Source: Soonwooa sp023440705 | Lineage (GTDB): Bacteria > Bacteroidota > Bacteroidia > Flavobacteriales > Weeksellaceae | Direction: 5' to 3' | Length of the DNA: 27,511 nt | Assembly (NCBI GenBank): GCA_023440705.1 | Contig: JAEXRP010000117.1 | Coordinates: 1-27,511 of the forward strand | Program-made: the position numbers and the translations under genes | Part shown: positions 15,458-23,299 of the stretch, piece by piece | Position numbering within the stretch: the first letter of the stretch is position 1 | Layout of the letters: every line of letters begins with the position of its first letter | The notes under the pieces: generated by a model | Databases searched by the model: none | Told to the model about the DNA's origin: nothing | What the model saw: the letters and a program-made list of their open reading frames with translations, nothing else

Positions 15458-15473
15458 TCAAAAATTTTAAATT

Positions 15474-15779
15474 ATGAATATCAAAAACCTAATAACTACT
15501 TTTAGCATAGCAGGTATATTATTGTCGTGTACTAGCCAACTAAACAACACTTCCGAAACTGGAAACATTGTAAGAGATTGTACCGGAACCTACATCAGAA
15601 TTGCAGGAAAAGGTGATTTTTTAGTTTGTAATGATAAACTAATTAAAGATAAAAAAGACGGTGAAAAACTAAATGTCAGCTACGAAATGACCAAAGATTG
15701 TAGCGAGCGCGACGGGATTGTCACTTGCATGATGTACCACGAAAATAAAGGATTGATCAGAATAACATCTTTTAAATAA
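15474..15779 (+). CDS. Small lipoprotein of unknown function
   Basis: This is a 101-residue protein with a lipoprotein signal: MNIKN, a hydrophobic core, and lipobox LLSC with Cys19. The mature part is about 82 residues and carries four more cysteines, in RDCTGTY, LVCND, KDCSE and VTCMM, probably two disulfides in a small beta-rich domain. No enzyme motif is visible. It has its own weak promoter and no close operon partner; the next gene starts 96 bases downstream. The start is supported by the lipoprotein signal. Function is unknown. Confidence 0.75.
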   Translation: MNIKNLITTFSIAGILLSCTSQLNNTSETGNIVRDCTGTYIRIAGKGDFLVCNDKLIKDKKDGEKLNVSYEMTKDCSERDGIVTCMMYHENKGLIRITSFK

Positions 15780-15875
15780 GTTTAAAAACCGCTTCAAATT
15801 CCTTTCCAGATGTGCTTTTCTTATTTTGGTATAATACTTGAAACTTCTTTTTTGTAAAACTTAAAATTTAGAATT

Positions 15876-16319
15876 ATGAAAAAGTTAATGACAATGATGA
15901 TGTTGGCGCTTGGACTAGGATTAGCGTCATCGCAATCGATATATTACGATGCCTACAGAAGTAGTATTAATGATGTTAATTGGCAGACTGTTATCGCCGA
16001 TCTATTGTTATCGAATACACAAAAAGATCAATTGTTCTCCCTTAATAATCGCTATACCGACTATGACTCTTGGAATCGTTATTACGGGACAAATCCAGAT
16101 AGATGGAGAACCGATCGTTACTCGGAGATTGAACGTATTTTAGGCGCTGACAATTATGTTAAGTTTAAAAACAAATATTATAAAGGTCAAAATCCGGTAG
16201 CTTTCTATAACAGAAATAAAAACAACGAAAAAACCTATAAAGCTTACAAAAAGTATTATAAAAAGCAAGCTAAAAAAGGAAAACATAAAGGCCATTCTCA
16301 CGGTAAAGGCAAGCACTAG
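15876..16319 (+). CDS. Small secreted protein with basic, His-rich tail
   Basis: This is a 147-residue protein with a signal peptide (MKKLMTMMMLALGLGLASSQ). The mature domain (about 25-105) is helical and rich in Tyr, Asn, Asp and Trp, including NTQKDQLFSLNNRYTDYDSW and RYSEIERILG. The order of 'LTxxQ..L..LN' and arginine-rich helices recalls Spy/CpxP-like periplasmic proteins of Bacteroidota. The last 35 residues are dominated by Lys, Tyr, Gly and His (KGHSHGKGKH), which might bind nucleic acid, polyanions or metal. No catalytic motif is seen. A terminator shared with the convergent surface operon follows. Confidence 0.7.
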   Translation: MKKLMTMMMLALGLGLASSQSIYYDAYRSSINDVNWQTVIADLLLSNTQKDQLFSLNNRYTDYDSWNRYYGTNPDRWRTDRYSEIERILGADNYVKFKNKYYKGQNPVAFYNRNKNNEKTYKAYKKYYKKQAKKGKHKGHSHGKGKH

Positions 16320-16325
16320 AAATAC

Positions 16326-16360
16326 AAACAGCCACTCGATTATGGAGTGGCTGTTTTATT
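16326..16360. terminator. Bidirectional terminator of the secreted-protein gene and the surface operon
   Basis: AAACAGCCACTC (16326-16337) pairs perfectly with GAGTGGCTGTTT (16345-16356) around a seven-base loop. T residues follow on the plus strand, and the A-rich left flank serves the minus strand. It lies between convergent genes and six bases before the adhesin stop codon. Confidence 0.85.
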
Positions 16361-16361
16361 T

Positions 16362-19300
16362 TTATCTAACTCTAATTCTGAGATTAGGGTTCGCAAAGGC
16401 ACGATCTGGCGCCGTTATTAATATCTCTTCTGCAAGCTTACAAGTGACCTGCGTCCCATTGGAATAACTAACTTCGACACGGTAAGTCCCTGACCCGAAA
16501 TTACGAATATCAATATCCTTAGCATCGCTAATACTAACATTAGGATTATAGCGCGCATCATTTACCTTATACCATTTATAAGTTGTGTAAAGATTTCCGT
16601 AGAAACCATTTGTCGTCAATATATAAGTAGCTGGATCCGCCACATTAATATTGTGTTTTAACCAATCTGGACCAAAACCCGAGAAGGATCCAGGATTATA
16701 AGGATCAAACGTGATGTTAGAATTATTCTGGTTAGCGATTGTACTTTGTTCAGCAAAATGAAGTGCTTTCCCAGAAGCGTTAATGTCTTTTAGGTTTCCA
16801 AAATTAAACTTTGTCGTTGTTCCTGTAATATTAACATTAGCATGCGTACCAGGAATGCTACTTTGCATAAAAGTGACATCACATGGCGTACCTCCCAATA
16901 TCAAATTTTCAATAGTTTGAGTTTTTGAAGCATCTAGAATGTAACTTCTACCAGAAGAGAATTCTAGATTTTTAAAATTATTAATTCCCTTTATGCTTCC
17001 GCCGCCTTTAAAAGTAACAGAATTATAGCTTGTCGTTCCGTTTGTTGAATTAATAGCCGCGTTTGCTCTGCTTTCAAAAATTACATTATTGAATTGCTGA
17101 CCATCATAAGTTGATAAACCATAACTTGCTGTTGTATTTCCGGTAAAAATTAGTTGAGAAGTCCCTGCGTTTATCGTAACATAAGGAGAATGCGTATGAA
17201 AGTACGGAGAACTATTTGGGAGATAAAAATTTGATGACCCCATCGTTATCGTTCTTGGTTTAGTCCCATAATTTGCATAAAATCGTCCATAAATTGTTAC
17301 ATCATTATTATTAGTGATCCATGTACCTGCCTGATGGTACAACTCATATCCTATTTTGTAATTGTCTAATAAACTTATCGTATTTTCTTCTTCAAAATAA
17401 ATAGTAACGGCGTTACTACCAGAGATCACATCATTACTTTTTATAGTCTTGGCATCACCAGTATGACGATAGTACAATCGGTTGATGTTAATGGTTCCCA
17501 TTCCGTTCTGCCATTCACTAGAGCCATAGATATTGAGGGTTTGAGAGCCAGTTTGCGTTACTGTTGGCGGAACTGCACTTCCAGAGAATGTAATGTTTCT
17601 TGTATAAGCAGTATTGTCGAGAACGATCACTTTGCTAGCCGTCGTAAATCCAGATCCTTGATTAAAAAAAGTATTGTCTGATGGACCTGGAACGCAATAA
17701 CCTCCCGCACCATTGCTGCTCTGCGACCAATGCATTTTATCATTCCAATTACCAGATCCACCAACCCAATAAAGATCTTGACCTGCTGTTATAGGAAATC
17801 GCCATCCAGGATTGTTATTACCATTATCAATAGAATTTTGAGCAATAAATGTCGCGCCTCCCGCACCCGATATATCTTGCATAATAACACCAGATACGTT
17901 AATCGTAACATTAGAGGCAGCCTCAATTTTCGCCAAGCTACCAGGTGTGCTAGAAGTAATTGTTGACCAACCACCACATTTCGGCGTTGAAGCACTTAAT
18001 AAATTAGTTATTGTTTGAGTTGCCCCAGCAGGAAAACTATAGTTTTTAGTTGGAGCCAAAATTAAGTTATAGAAATTATTATTCCCGTTGATTGTTCCAT
18101 TTCCTTTAAATTCAACTTGATTAAAATATACTATCCCTGTTTGTGCACTTATCGATCCAGCCGTTGACGAATTATCAAAGCTCACATTATAATATCTTTG
18201 GTTAGCGCCTGCGATAAGTCCATAACTATTGCTCGTTGTATTAGTGAAATGTATATGTGACGTTCCTGCATTAATCGTGGTTGAGCTTGAGTTTGTTTGA
18301 AAATATGGAACTGTATAGGGCAAATAAAAGTTGGAGCTACCCATATTTATTACTTTAGGCTTAGTACCATATATTGCGTAAAATCGTCCATTAATAGTAA
18401 CTTGATGATTGTTAGTTGTCCATGTTCCTGCTTGATGATAAAGTTCATAATTTGCAATAAAATCGTCTAGCAAACTAATAGAACTTTCTTCTTCAAAATA
18501 GATGATTGAGGATAAAGCACCAGTTATTACATTGTTGCTCTTTATCGTTTTTGCTTCTCCTGTATTTCGATAAAATATTTTAGCGACGTTAATGTTGGTC
18601 ATACCGCTTTGCCATTCGCTAGAGCCATATATGTTAAGTGATTCTTCGTTTGAGCCTATCGTCTTTTGCGTCAATATGGGAGGAACTTGGCTCCCCGAAA
18701 AATTAATATTATGTGTATAAGAAGTTTTATCTAATGTAATTGTTTTATCATTGAGCATAAAACCTGATCCACTATTAATAAATGTATTATCATAAGGTCC
18801 CGGAACACAATAACCACCTGTGCCACCTGAAGTTTTAGACCAATGCGTTCGGTCGTTCCAATTTCCAGATCCACCTACCCAATACAAGTCTTGTCCTGCA
18901 GCTGGTGGTATCTGCCAACCATCTGTAACACCATCACCAATCGAGTTATTTGCGATAAAGCTTGCGCCTCCCGATGCTGTAATGTTTTTTAAAATCGTTC
19001 CAGAAGCAATTATACTAACACCAGAAGCTGCAACTATTTCGGTGGTTGTTGCGTTACTGCTAGATGATATACTTGTCCATCCTTCGCAAGCGGGCGCATT
19101 TGTAGAAAAGAGATTTGTAATAGTTTGTTTTTTATCAGCTTCAATAGTATAGTTTTTAGCAGGTGCAAAAATCAAAGTTTTAAAAGTATTGTTTCCAGAA
19201 ATATTTCCATTACCTTTAAACTCTACTTGATTAAAATTTGCAGAACCTGTTAAGTTTATGTTGGCTTGTTCTTCAAAAGTAACATTGTAAAAATTCTGTC

Positions 19301-20039
19301 CCTGATAAGCTGTTAATCCATAACTACTAGATGTTACTCTTCCCGTAAAATAGATGTGCGAAGTCCCAGCATTAATTGTTGTAACAGCAGAGTTAGTTTG
19401 AAAATAAGGACTAGAAGTTGTTAAATAGATTTTAGAACTTCCAAATTCTATGGTTCTTGGCGTGTTTCCTTGGTTCGCATAGAAACGTCCGTCTATTTTT
19501 ACTTGATGACTATTCGTGATCCATGTGCCAGCATTATGGTACAACTCATAACCTACCTGATAATCATCTAATAAGGTGATAGATTTTGTTTCCTCAAACA
19601 AGATTTTTGCTCCAGTATTACCAGACACTACCGCATTACTTTTTATTGTTTTTGCATTGCCAGTATTACGATAATAGATCATGTTGATGTTAATAACGCC
19701 CATCCCCGCTTGCCATTCGCTAGAGCCATAGATATTTAAGGTTTGACCGCCACTTTGTGTTAAAGTCGGCGTGATGGCACTACCCGAAAAAATAATATTA
19801 TGACAATTAGCTGTATTATCAATAGTAACGGTTTTACTAGAGGATGTAAAATTTGATTTTGCGTCAAAAAACACGTTATCCGTTGGACCTGGAATAACAG
19901 AAGGCAAAGATGTGCCGCCAGATGATGTTCGCCAATGGTTAATATCTGACCAATTACCAGATCCTCCAACCCAATAATAATCTGCAGCAAAAATGTGTGT
20001 AATGCACAATATTGTAAGAAAACTTAAAATTTTCTTCAT
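16362..20039 (-). CDS. Large secreted adhesin-like protein with three ~365-residue repeats
   Basis: This is a 1225-residue exported protein with a signal peptide (about 1-18, cut before ADYYW). It contains three homologous modules at about 20-383, 384-754 and 755-1107. Each opens with YWVGGSGNW, then PGPxDNxF, LNIYGSSEWQ, YRxTGxAKTIKS, LYHxAGTW and FYAxYGTKP-type segments. The regular strands, Asn/Ser/Gly turns and lack of enzymatic residues suggest beta-helix or beta-sandwich surface modules. An Ig/PKD-like domain follows (about 1135-1210, with YKWYKVND and GTYRVEVSY). The chain ends NPNLRIRVR with no recognisable type IX secretion C-terminal domain. Each module keeps two cysteines. The tail-fibre-like gene lies 28 bases upstream, so the two are probably co-transcribed. 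Adhesion or matrix function is inference. Confidence 0.75.
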   Translation of the reverse strand: MKKILSFLTILCITHIFAADYYWVGGSGNWSDINHWRTSSGGTSLPSVIPGPTDNVFFDAKSNFTSSSKTVTIDNTANCHNIIFSGSAITPTLTQSGGQTLNIYGSSEWQAGMGVININMIYYRNTGNAKTIKSNAVVSGNTGAKILFEETKSITLLDDYQVGYELYHNAGTWITNSHQVKIDGRFYANQGNTPRTIEFGSSKIYLTTSSPYFQTNSAVTTINAGTSHIYFTGRVTSSSYGLTAYQGQNFYNVTFEEQANINLTGSANFNQVEFKGNGNISGNNTFKTLIFAPAKNYTIEADKKQTITNLFSTNAPACEGWTSISSSSNATTTEIVAASGVSIIASGTILKNITASGGASFIANNSIGDGVTDGWQIPPAAGQDLYWVGGSGNWNDRTHWSKTSGGTGGYCVPGPYDNTFINSGSGFMLNDKTITLDKTSYTHNINFSGSQVPPILTQKTIGSNEESLNIYGSSEWQSGMTNINVAKIFYRNTGEAKTIKSNNVITGALSSIIYFEEESSISLLDDFIANYELYHQAGTWTTNNHQVTINGRFYAIYGTKPKVINMGSSNFYLPYTVPYFQTNSSSTTINAGTSHIHFTNTTSNSYGLIAGANQRYYNVSFDNSSTAGSISAQTGIVYFNQVEFKGNGTINGNNNFYNLILAPTKNYSFPAGATQTITNLLSASTPKCGGWSTITSSTPGSLAKIEAASNVTINVSGVIMQDISGAGGATFIAQNSIDNGNNNPGWRFPITAGQDLYWVGGSGNWNDKMHWSQSSNGAGGYCVPGPSDNTFFNQGSGFTTASKVIVLDNTAYTRNITFSGSAVPPTVTQTGSQTLNIYGSSEWQNGMGTININRLYYRHTGDAKTIKSNDVISGSNAVTIYFEEENTISLLDNYKIGYELYHQAGTWITNNNDVTIYGRFYANYGTKPRTITMGSSNFYLPNSSPYFHTHSPYVTINAGTSQLIFTGNTTASYGLSTYDGQQFNNVIFESRANAAINSTNGTTSYNSVTFKGGGSIKGINNFKNLEFSSGRSYILDASKTQTIENLILGGTPCDVTFMQSSIPGTHANVNITGTTTKFNFGNLKDINASGKALHFAEQSTIANQNNSNITFDPYNPGSFSGFGPDWLKHNINVADPATYILTTNGFYGNLYTTYKWYKVNDARYNPNVSISDAKDIDIRNFGSGTYRVEVSYSNGTQVTCKLAEEILITAPDRAFANPNLRIRVR
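16719..19982 (-). repeat. Triplicated ~1.1-kb module inside the adhesin gene
   Basis: Counting codons back from the start at 20039, the modules begin near 19982, 18890 and 17777 and the last ends near 16719. Unit lengths are about 364, 371 and 353 codons. Similarity is clear in protein and only moderate in DNA, so the duplication is old. Modules 2 and 3 are most alike at their starts (QDLYWVGGSGNWND, then GGYCVPGP). Confidence 0.7.
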
Positions 20040-20067
20040 AAAAAATCATTTAAATTGAGATGAGAAT

Positions 20068-21837
20068 TTATTTAACCTTGAAAACAATATTCATAAAAGT
20101 CTTTTCGGTAGGTTTAGAGTTTGTGATAATCTTATAAGTTAACACGCCCTCCGCGGATAATGCAATACTTGCAGGATCAAAAACTGAATTATCAAAATAG
20201 GTAACAAAGTAATCCAACTCAGAGCTTGTAAAAGTTTTTAAAACAGAAGAGGCATTACTTCTTAACGCAGTACGATTCGCTCCCGATACATCACCTACCA
20301 TCCCAAACTGCTTTTGGTAAATATTATAAAGTTTGACCGTATAAGTATCGCTTAACGGAGTGTAATAGATGTCATCGGTATTACTTGTTGACACATCTAG
20401 TAACGACGTTGGAAAAACTATCGAGGGCACGTAAAAATACTGAGGCATAGTTGACATTTGTGTTGGCATCATCGTTTTAACAACACCGTTAGCGTCTGCA
20501 ACTAAAAGCGCATTGCTTGCTGTTCCCTCCTGTAAACCTTCAAGACGTAGCGGATCGCTAGTGGATTTAACATGTAATGCCTTGTTTGGCGCATCCGTTC
20601 CGATACCGACATTATCTTTAAAATATGAATTTCCTCCGTTTGAGTAAATAGACCATCTATTTGTTCCTGTAGAAATATTATCGATGTACAAGCCAAAGTG
20701 GTTGACAGTATTAGGAACTGTAGAGGTGATGCGCTCACCGTAGGTGTTAGTTACAGGATTAGTTGTTACGTTATTAATAATTCTATGACCATGAAGATCT
20801 TGGATTTGTCCAGTACTTTTATCGTCTAATGATGTTTCAGAAAGCGTTGCTGACACGTTATCTATGGCGGACGAAGTTGCTTTTGCAAAATTATACACAA
20901 AATTATGTGATCCGATGACTTCCGTTATTTTCCCAGCCCCTCTTGGAGACGCAAAATTGTATGCGCCTTTCATGAAGAGTACTTCCTCATCAGAAAAAGA
21001 GGTTGCCTGCGAATATGTTCCGAAAATACGGCTAGCTTTGGACGATTTTCGCAAGATACCGTTAGAGACTAGTCCCGACAAGAATCCTACTTCACCTTGT
21101 CCCATGTGATCCGCAACACTATATTGCGTGTATAGATATTGGAAGTTTCTAGTATTGTCAGAAGCTGATTGTAATAAGTCATATTGATGAAAATATCGAC
21201 CCGTTGAGTTAGAATTGTCATCTTTGTCGACAACTGTAACTTCTTTTCGTAGAGATTCTGGTAGATTAGGATTATTTGTTACAAAATCGCTCGACTTCAT
21301 CTTTCTTAAAAAATAGTCATTCCCATTTGCGCTATTCATTGAGATATCGGTAGAAAGATCACTAGAACTAGACTTATAGAATACATCATCTATATCTACT
21401 ATTTTATGTCCGTTTTGACTATATCTTTCAGTTTCCTTTCCAAGAGGATAGACCAAAGTAATGTCTTTATTATCATTTTGTCTTATCCAGATATTATTTA
21501 TCGATGAACCTGTCGCATACTTTTGCCAGATTACACCATCAAAATAATAGTAACCTTCCGTTGTTACATTGCTTGTTTTAGGACTAGTCTCATTTGCGAC
21601 CAAACCAGAAGTCACGTATACAATACTTGCTTTTTGTTCAGCTGTATAAGCAACATCTTTTGCCTTTAGTTGTGCACCTGTTAACCGAGGAGCGATTATA
21701 CCATCGATTTTTGTTAAACTATCAGGATTTCCTGTTACATCAAAGGTGGCTTTGGGAGAAGTAGTATTAATCCCTACTTGCGCATTTAACTGTATTACAG
21801 CACTTAATAAAATAAAACTCGTAAAGTTTCTTTTCAT
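20068..21837 (-). CDS. Secreted tail-fibre-like protein
   Basis: This is a 589-residue exported protein with a signal peptide (about 1-19, ending QLNAQ). Directly after it comes VGINTTSPKATFDVTG, and a second copy of the theme follows near 400-440 (VGIGTDAPNKALHVKS, then GLQEGTASNALLVADANG). These 'GIGTxxPxxxLxV' segments are typical of phage tail-fibre-like and exported proteins of Bacteroidota. Between them lies TTEGYYYFDGVIWQKYA. The middle is Asn/Ser-rich and the C-terminus (about 440-589) appears to be a compact beta domain ending VFKVK. No protease or type IX secretion domain is visible. It is the first gene of a probable two-gene surface operon. Confidence 0.7.
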   Translation of the reverse strand: MKRNFTSFILLSAVIQLNAQVGINTTSPKATFDVTGNPDSLTKIDGIIAPRLTGAQLKAKDVAYTAEQKASIVYVTSGLVANETSPKTSNVTTEGYYYFDGVIWQKYATGSSINNIWIRQNDNKDITLVYPLGKETERYSQNGHKIVDIDDVFYKSSSSDLSTDISMNSANGNDYFLRKMKSSDFVTNNPNLPESLRKEVTVVDKDDNSNSTGRYFHQYDLLQSASDNTRNFQYLYTQYSVADHMGQGEVGFLSGLVSNGILRKSSKASRIFGTYSQATSFSDEEVLFMKGAYNFASPRGAGKITEVIGSHNFVYNFAKATSSAIDNVSATLSETSLDDKSTGQIQDLHGHRIINNVTTNPVTNTYGERITSTVPNTVNHFGLYIDNISTGTNRWSIYSNGGNSYFKDNVGIGTDAPNKALHVKSTSDPLRLEGLQEGTASNALLVADANGVVKTMMPTQMSTMPQYFYVPSIVFPTSLLDVSTSNTDDIYYTPLSDTYTVKLYNIYQKQFGMVGDVSGANRTALRSNASSVLKTFTSSELDYFVTYFDNSVFDPASIALSAEGVLTYKIITNSKPTEKTFMNIVFKVK

Positions 21838-21861
21838 ATTTGTTTATTATTGTCAATTCAG

Positions 21862-21869
21862 CAAAATTA
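21862..21869 (-). promoter_or_regulatory. -7 promoter box of the surface operon
   Basis: On the minus strand this reads TAATTTTG, a perfect TAnnTTTG, 24 bases before the ATG at 21837. The -33 region is AT-rich without a clear TTTG. The rest of the 286-base gap (21838-22123) holds only the ABC-gene promoter and AT-rich DNA. Confidence 0.45.
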
Positions 21870-22095
21870 TATAATAAACTAAAGAATATATTTAAAAATA
21901 ACATGATATATTTTAGGTGTTTATATTTTACAAACTATTGCAAACAGAGATATTTTTAATTAATGTATTTTTAATCAGACTTTTGATTATTTAATAAATT
22001 AATAATTGTTTTTTTATGAATTAAATAATTTCTTTGTTATAAATAATATACAAGAATCTTAATGTAAATTCTGTCTATTTTTTCGTTTAAAATAT

Positions 22096-22103
22096 TATCT
22101 TTA
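22096..22103 (+). promoter_or_regulatory. -7 promoter box of the ABC transporter operon
   Basis: TATCTTTA matches TAnnTTTG at all but the last base and lies 20 bases before the start codon at 22124. No clear -33 element is seen. Confidence is low, but no better candidate exists in the gap. Confidence 0.3.
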
Positions 22104-22123
22104 AAACATCTTAATGATCATTT

Positions 22124-23278
22124 ATGCCCAGACACCAGCAACGCGTCAATGAAGTTTTTCGCTTTTTTGACAATCGAGATACCGAACTTGGCTTTCGAAA
22201 ATTACTAGATTGCGCAATGGATACTCAGAAGATGTCCATTTATCAAAAAGCAATTGAGTTAACCGATTGGCGAGAAAAAAATCCAACAAACATCGATGCT
22301 CTTATCGAAAAAGCAAAAAGTCTTTTAGATGAAATTGCTAGCATCCAAGTTGAGGAATTATCCTCGGACAACTCGGTTTTAGAAGCTAAAAATATCAAAA
22401 AGTCTTATGGCTCCAATCGTTTTTCTTTAGGCCCAGTTTCGGTGCAGATTCGTAAAGGTCAAGTCTACGGATTGGTTGGTGAGAATGGTAATGGTAAAAC
22501 CACTTTACTGCGGATTTTGGCTAAAGAATTATCGTACAACGACGGAAGTCTTAGTTTTAATTTTAAAGATAAAACGACTAACGATTTTGATCTCAGAACC
22601 AAATTAATCTACATCCCGCAACGTACAGAAAAATGGTACGGAAGTCTAAAAGACAATCTGAAATTCGTGCTTTCCAATTACGGAATCAATCCTGAGGAAA
22701 ACGAAACACGAACATTAATGATGATTGCACGACTTGGCCTTTGGAATTATAAACATCTTAAATGGAGCGAGTTGTCGTCAGGTTACAAAATGCGATTCGA
22801 ATTGGCAAGAACCTTACTTCGTCAACCCGAAATCTTGTTGTTGGACGAGCCTTTAGCTAATCTCGATGTCTTGGCGCAACAAGTTATTTTGGAAGATCTG
22901 AAGGCGATTTGTAATTCGGTTAACAATCCGATTGCGTTGATCCTTAGTTCGCAACAGTTGTATGAAGTTGAAAAAATTTCGGACAAAGTTATCTTCCTCA
23001 AAAATGGACAATACAAAGACAATCATCAGACTTCGACGGAAGAGTTTGGCGATCAGCTAATTATTGAGATCGATTCTTCTGCAAGTCGCGAAGAATTGTT
23101 GACTTTATTTGGCGCTTTAGATTTGCATCAGCTTAAATACAATGGCGGTATTTATATTGCGAATTTTGGTATCGAAACCAAATTCTCGCAAGTTTTATCA
23201 GTTCTTGGTAATGCCGACATCGAAGTTGTGTATGTCCGTAATATTTCAAAATCGACAAGACGTTTTTTTGTTAATTAA
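22124..23278 (+). CDS. ABC transporter ATP-binding protein with N-terminal extension
   Basis: This 384-residue ATPase is preceded by an unusual ~85-residue helical extension rich in Asp, Glu, Arg and Lys. The nucleotide-binding domain begins at about 86. The Walker A motif is GENGNGKT (119-126), the Q-loop is IPQRTEK (164-170), the signature is LSSGY (217-221) and Walker B is ILLLDEP (237-243). The D-loop is ANLD. Where the H-loop histidine is normally found (SSHxL), the sequence reads SSQQL, so Gln277 replaces it. About 75 residues after the ATPase core form a small C-terminal domain. It lies 21 bases upstream of a large membrane protein, which is presumably its permease. The cargo is unknown, and ABC-2 type export or membrane remodelling is plausible. 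Confidence 0.85.
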   Translation: MPRHQQRVNEVFRFFDNRDTELGFRKLLDCAMDTQKMSIYQKAIELTDWREKNPTNIDALIEKAKSLLDEIASIQVEELSSDNSVLEAKNIKKSYGSNRFSLGPVSVQIRKGQVYGLVGENGNGKTTLLRILAKELSYNDGSLSFNFKDKTTNDFDLRTKLIYIPQRTEKWYGSLKDNLKFVLSNYGINPEENETRTLMMIARLGLWNYKHLKWSELSSGYKMRFELARTLLRQPEILLLDEPLANLDVLAQQVILEDLKAICNSVNNPIALILSSQQLYEVEKISDKVIFLKNGQYKDNHQTSTEEFGDQLIIEIDSSASREELLTLFGALDLHQLKYNGGIYIANFGIETKFSQVLSVLGNADIEVVYVRNISKSTRRFFVN

Positions 23279-23299
23279 TGTAGTTTAAGATTTATCAAA

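Larger units (their letters stand above)
14817..15473. other. 657-base stretch without an intact gene
   Basis: This gap holds two dyad operators, a -7 box on each strand, a 10-codon ATG frame at 15101-15133, and a 74-codon minus-strand open frame without a start codon (listed as a pseudogene). I see no tRNA-like cloverleaf, CRISPR pattern or insertion-sequence ends. The content looks like a decayed gene locus that has kept its regulatory sites. Confidence 0.5.

Noticed and set aside
18820..19152. Plus-strand frame inside the adhesin gene
   Set aside because: Its existence follows from the repetitive Ser/Thr/Asn-rich codons of the adhesin; it has no promoter and no protein-like pattern of its own.
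16719..19982. Regular repeats in the adhesin gene that might be taken for a CRISPR array
   Set aside because: The repeat units are over 1 kb of protein-coding DNA with diverged sequence, and there are no short identical repeats with unique spacers or cas genes.
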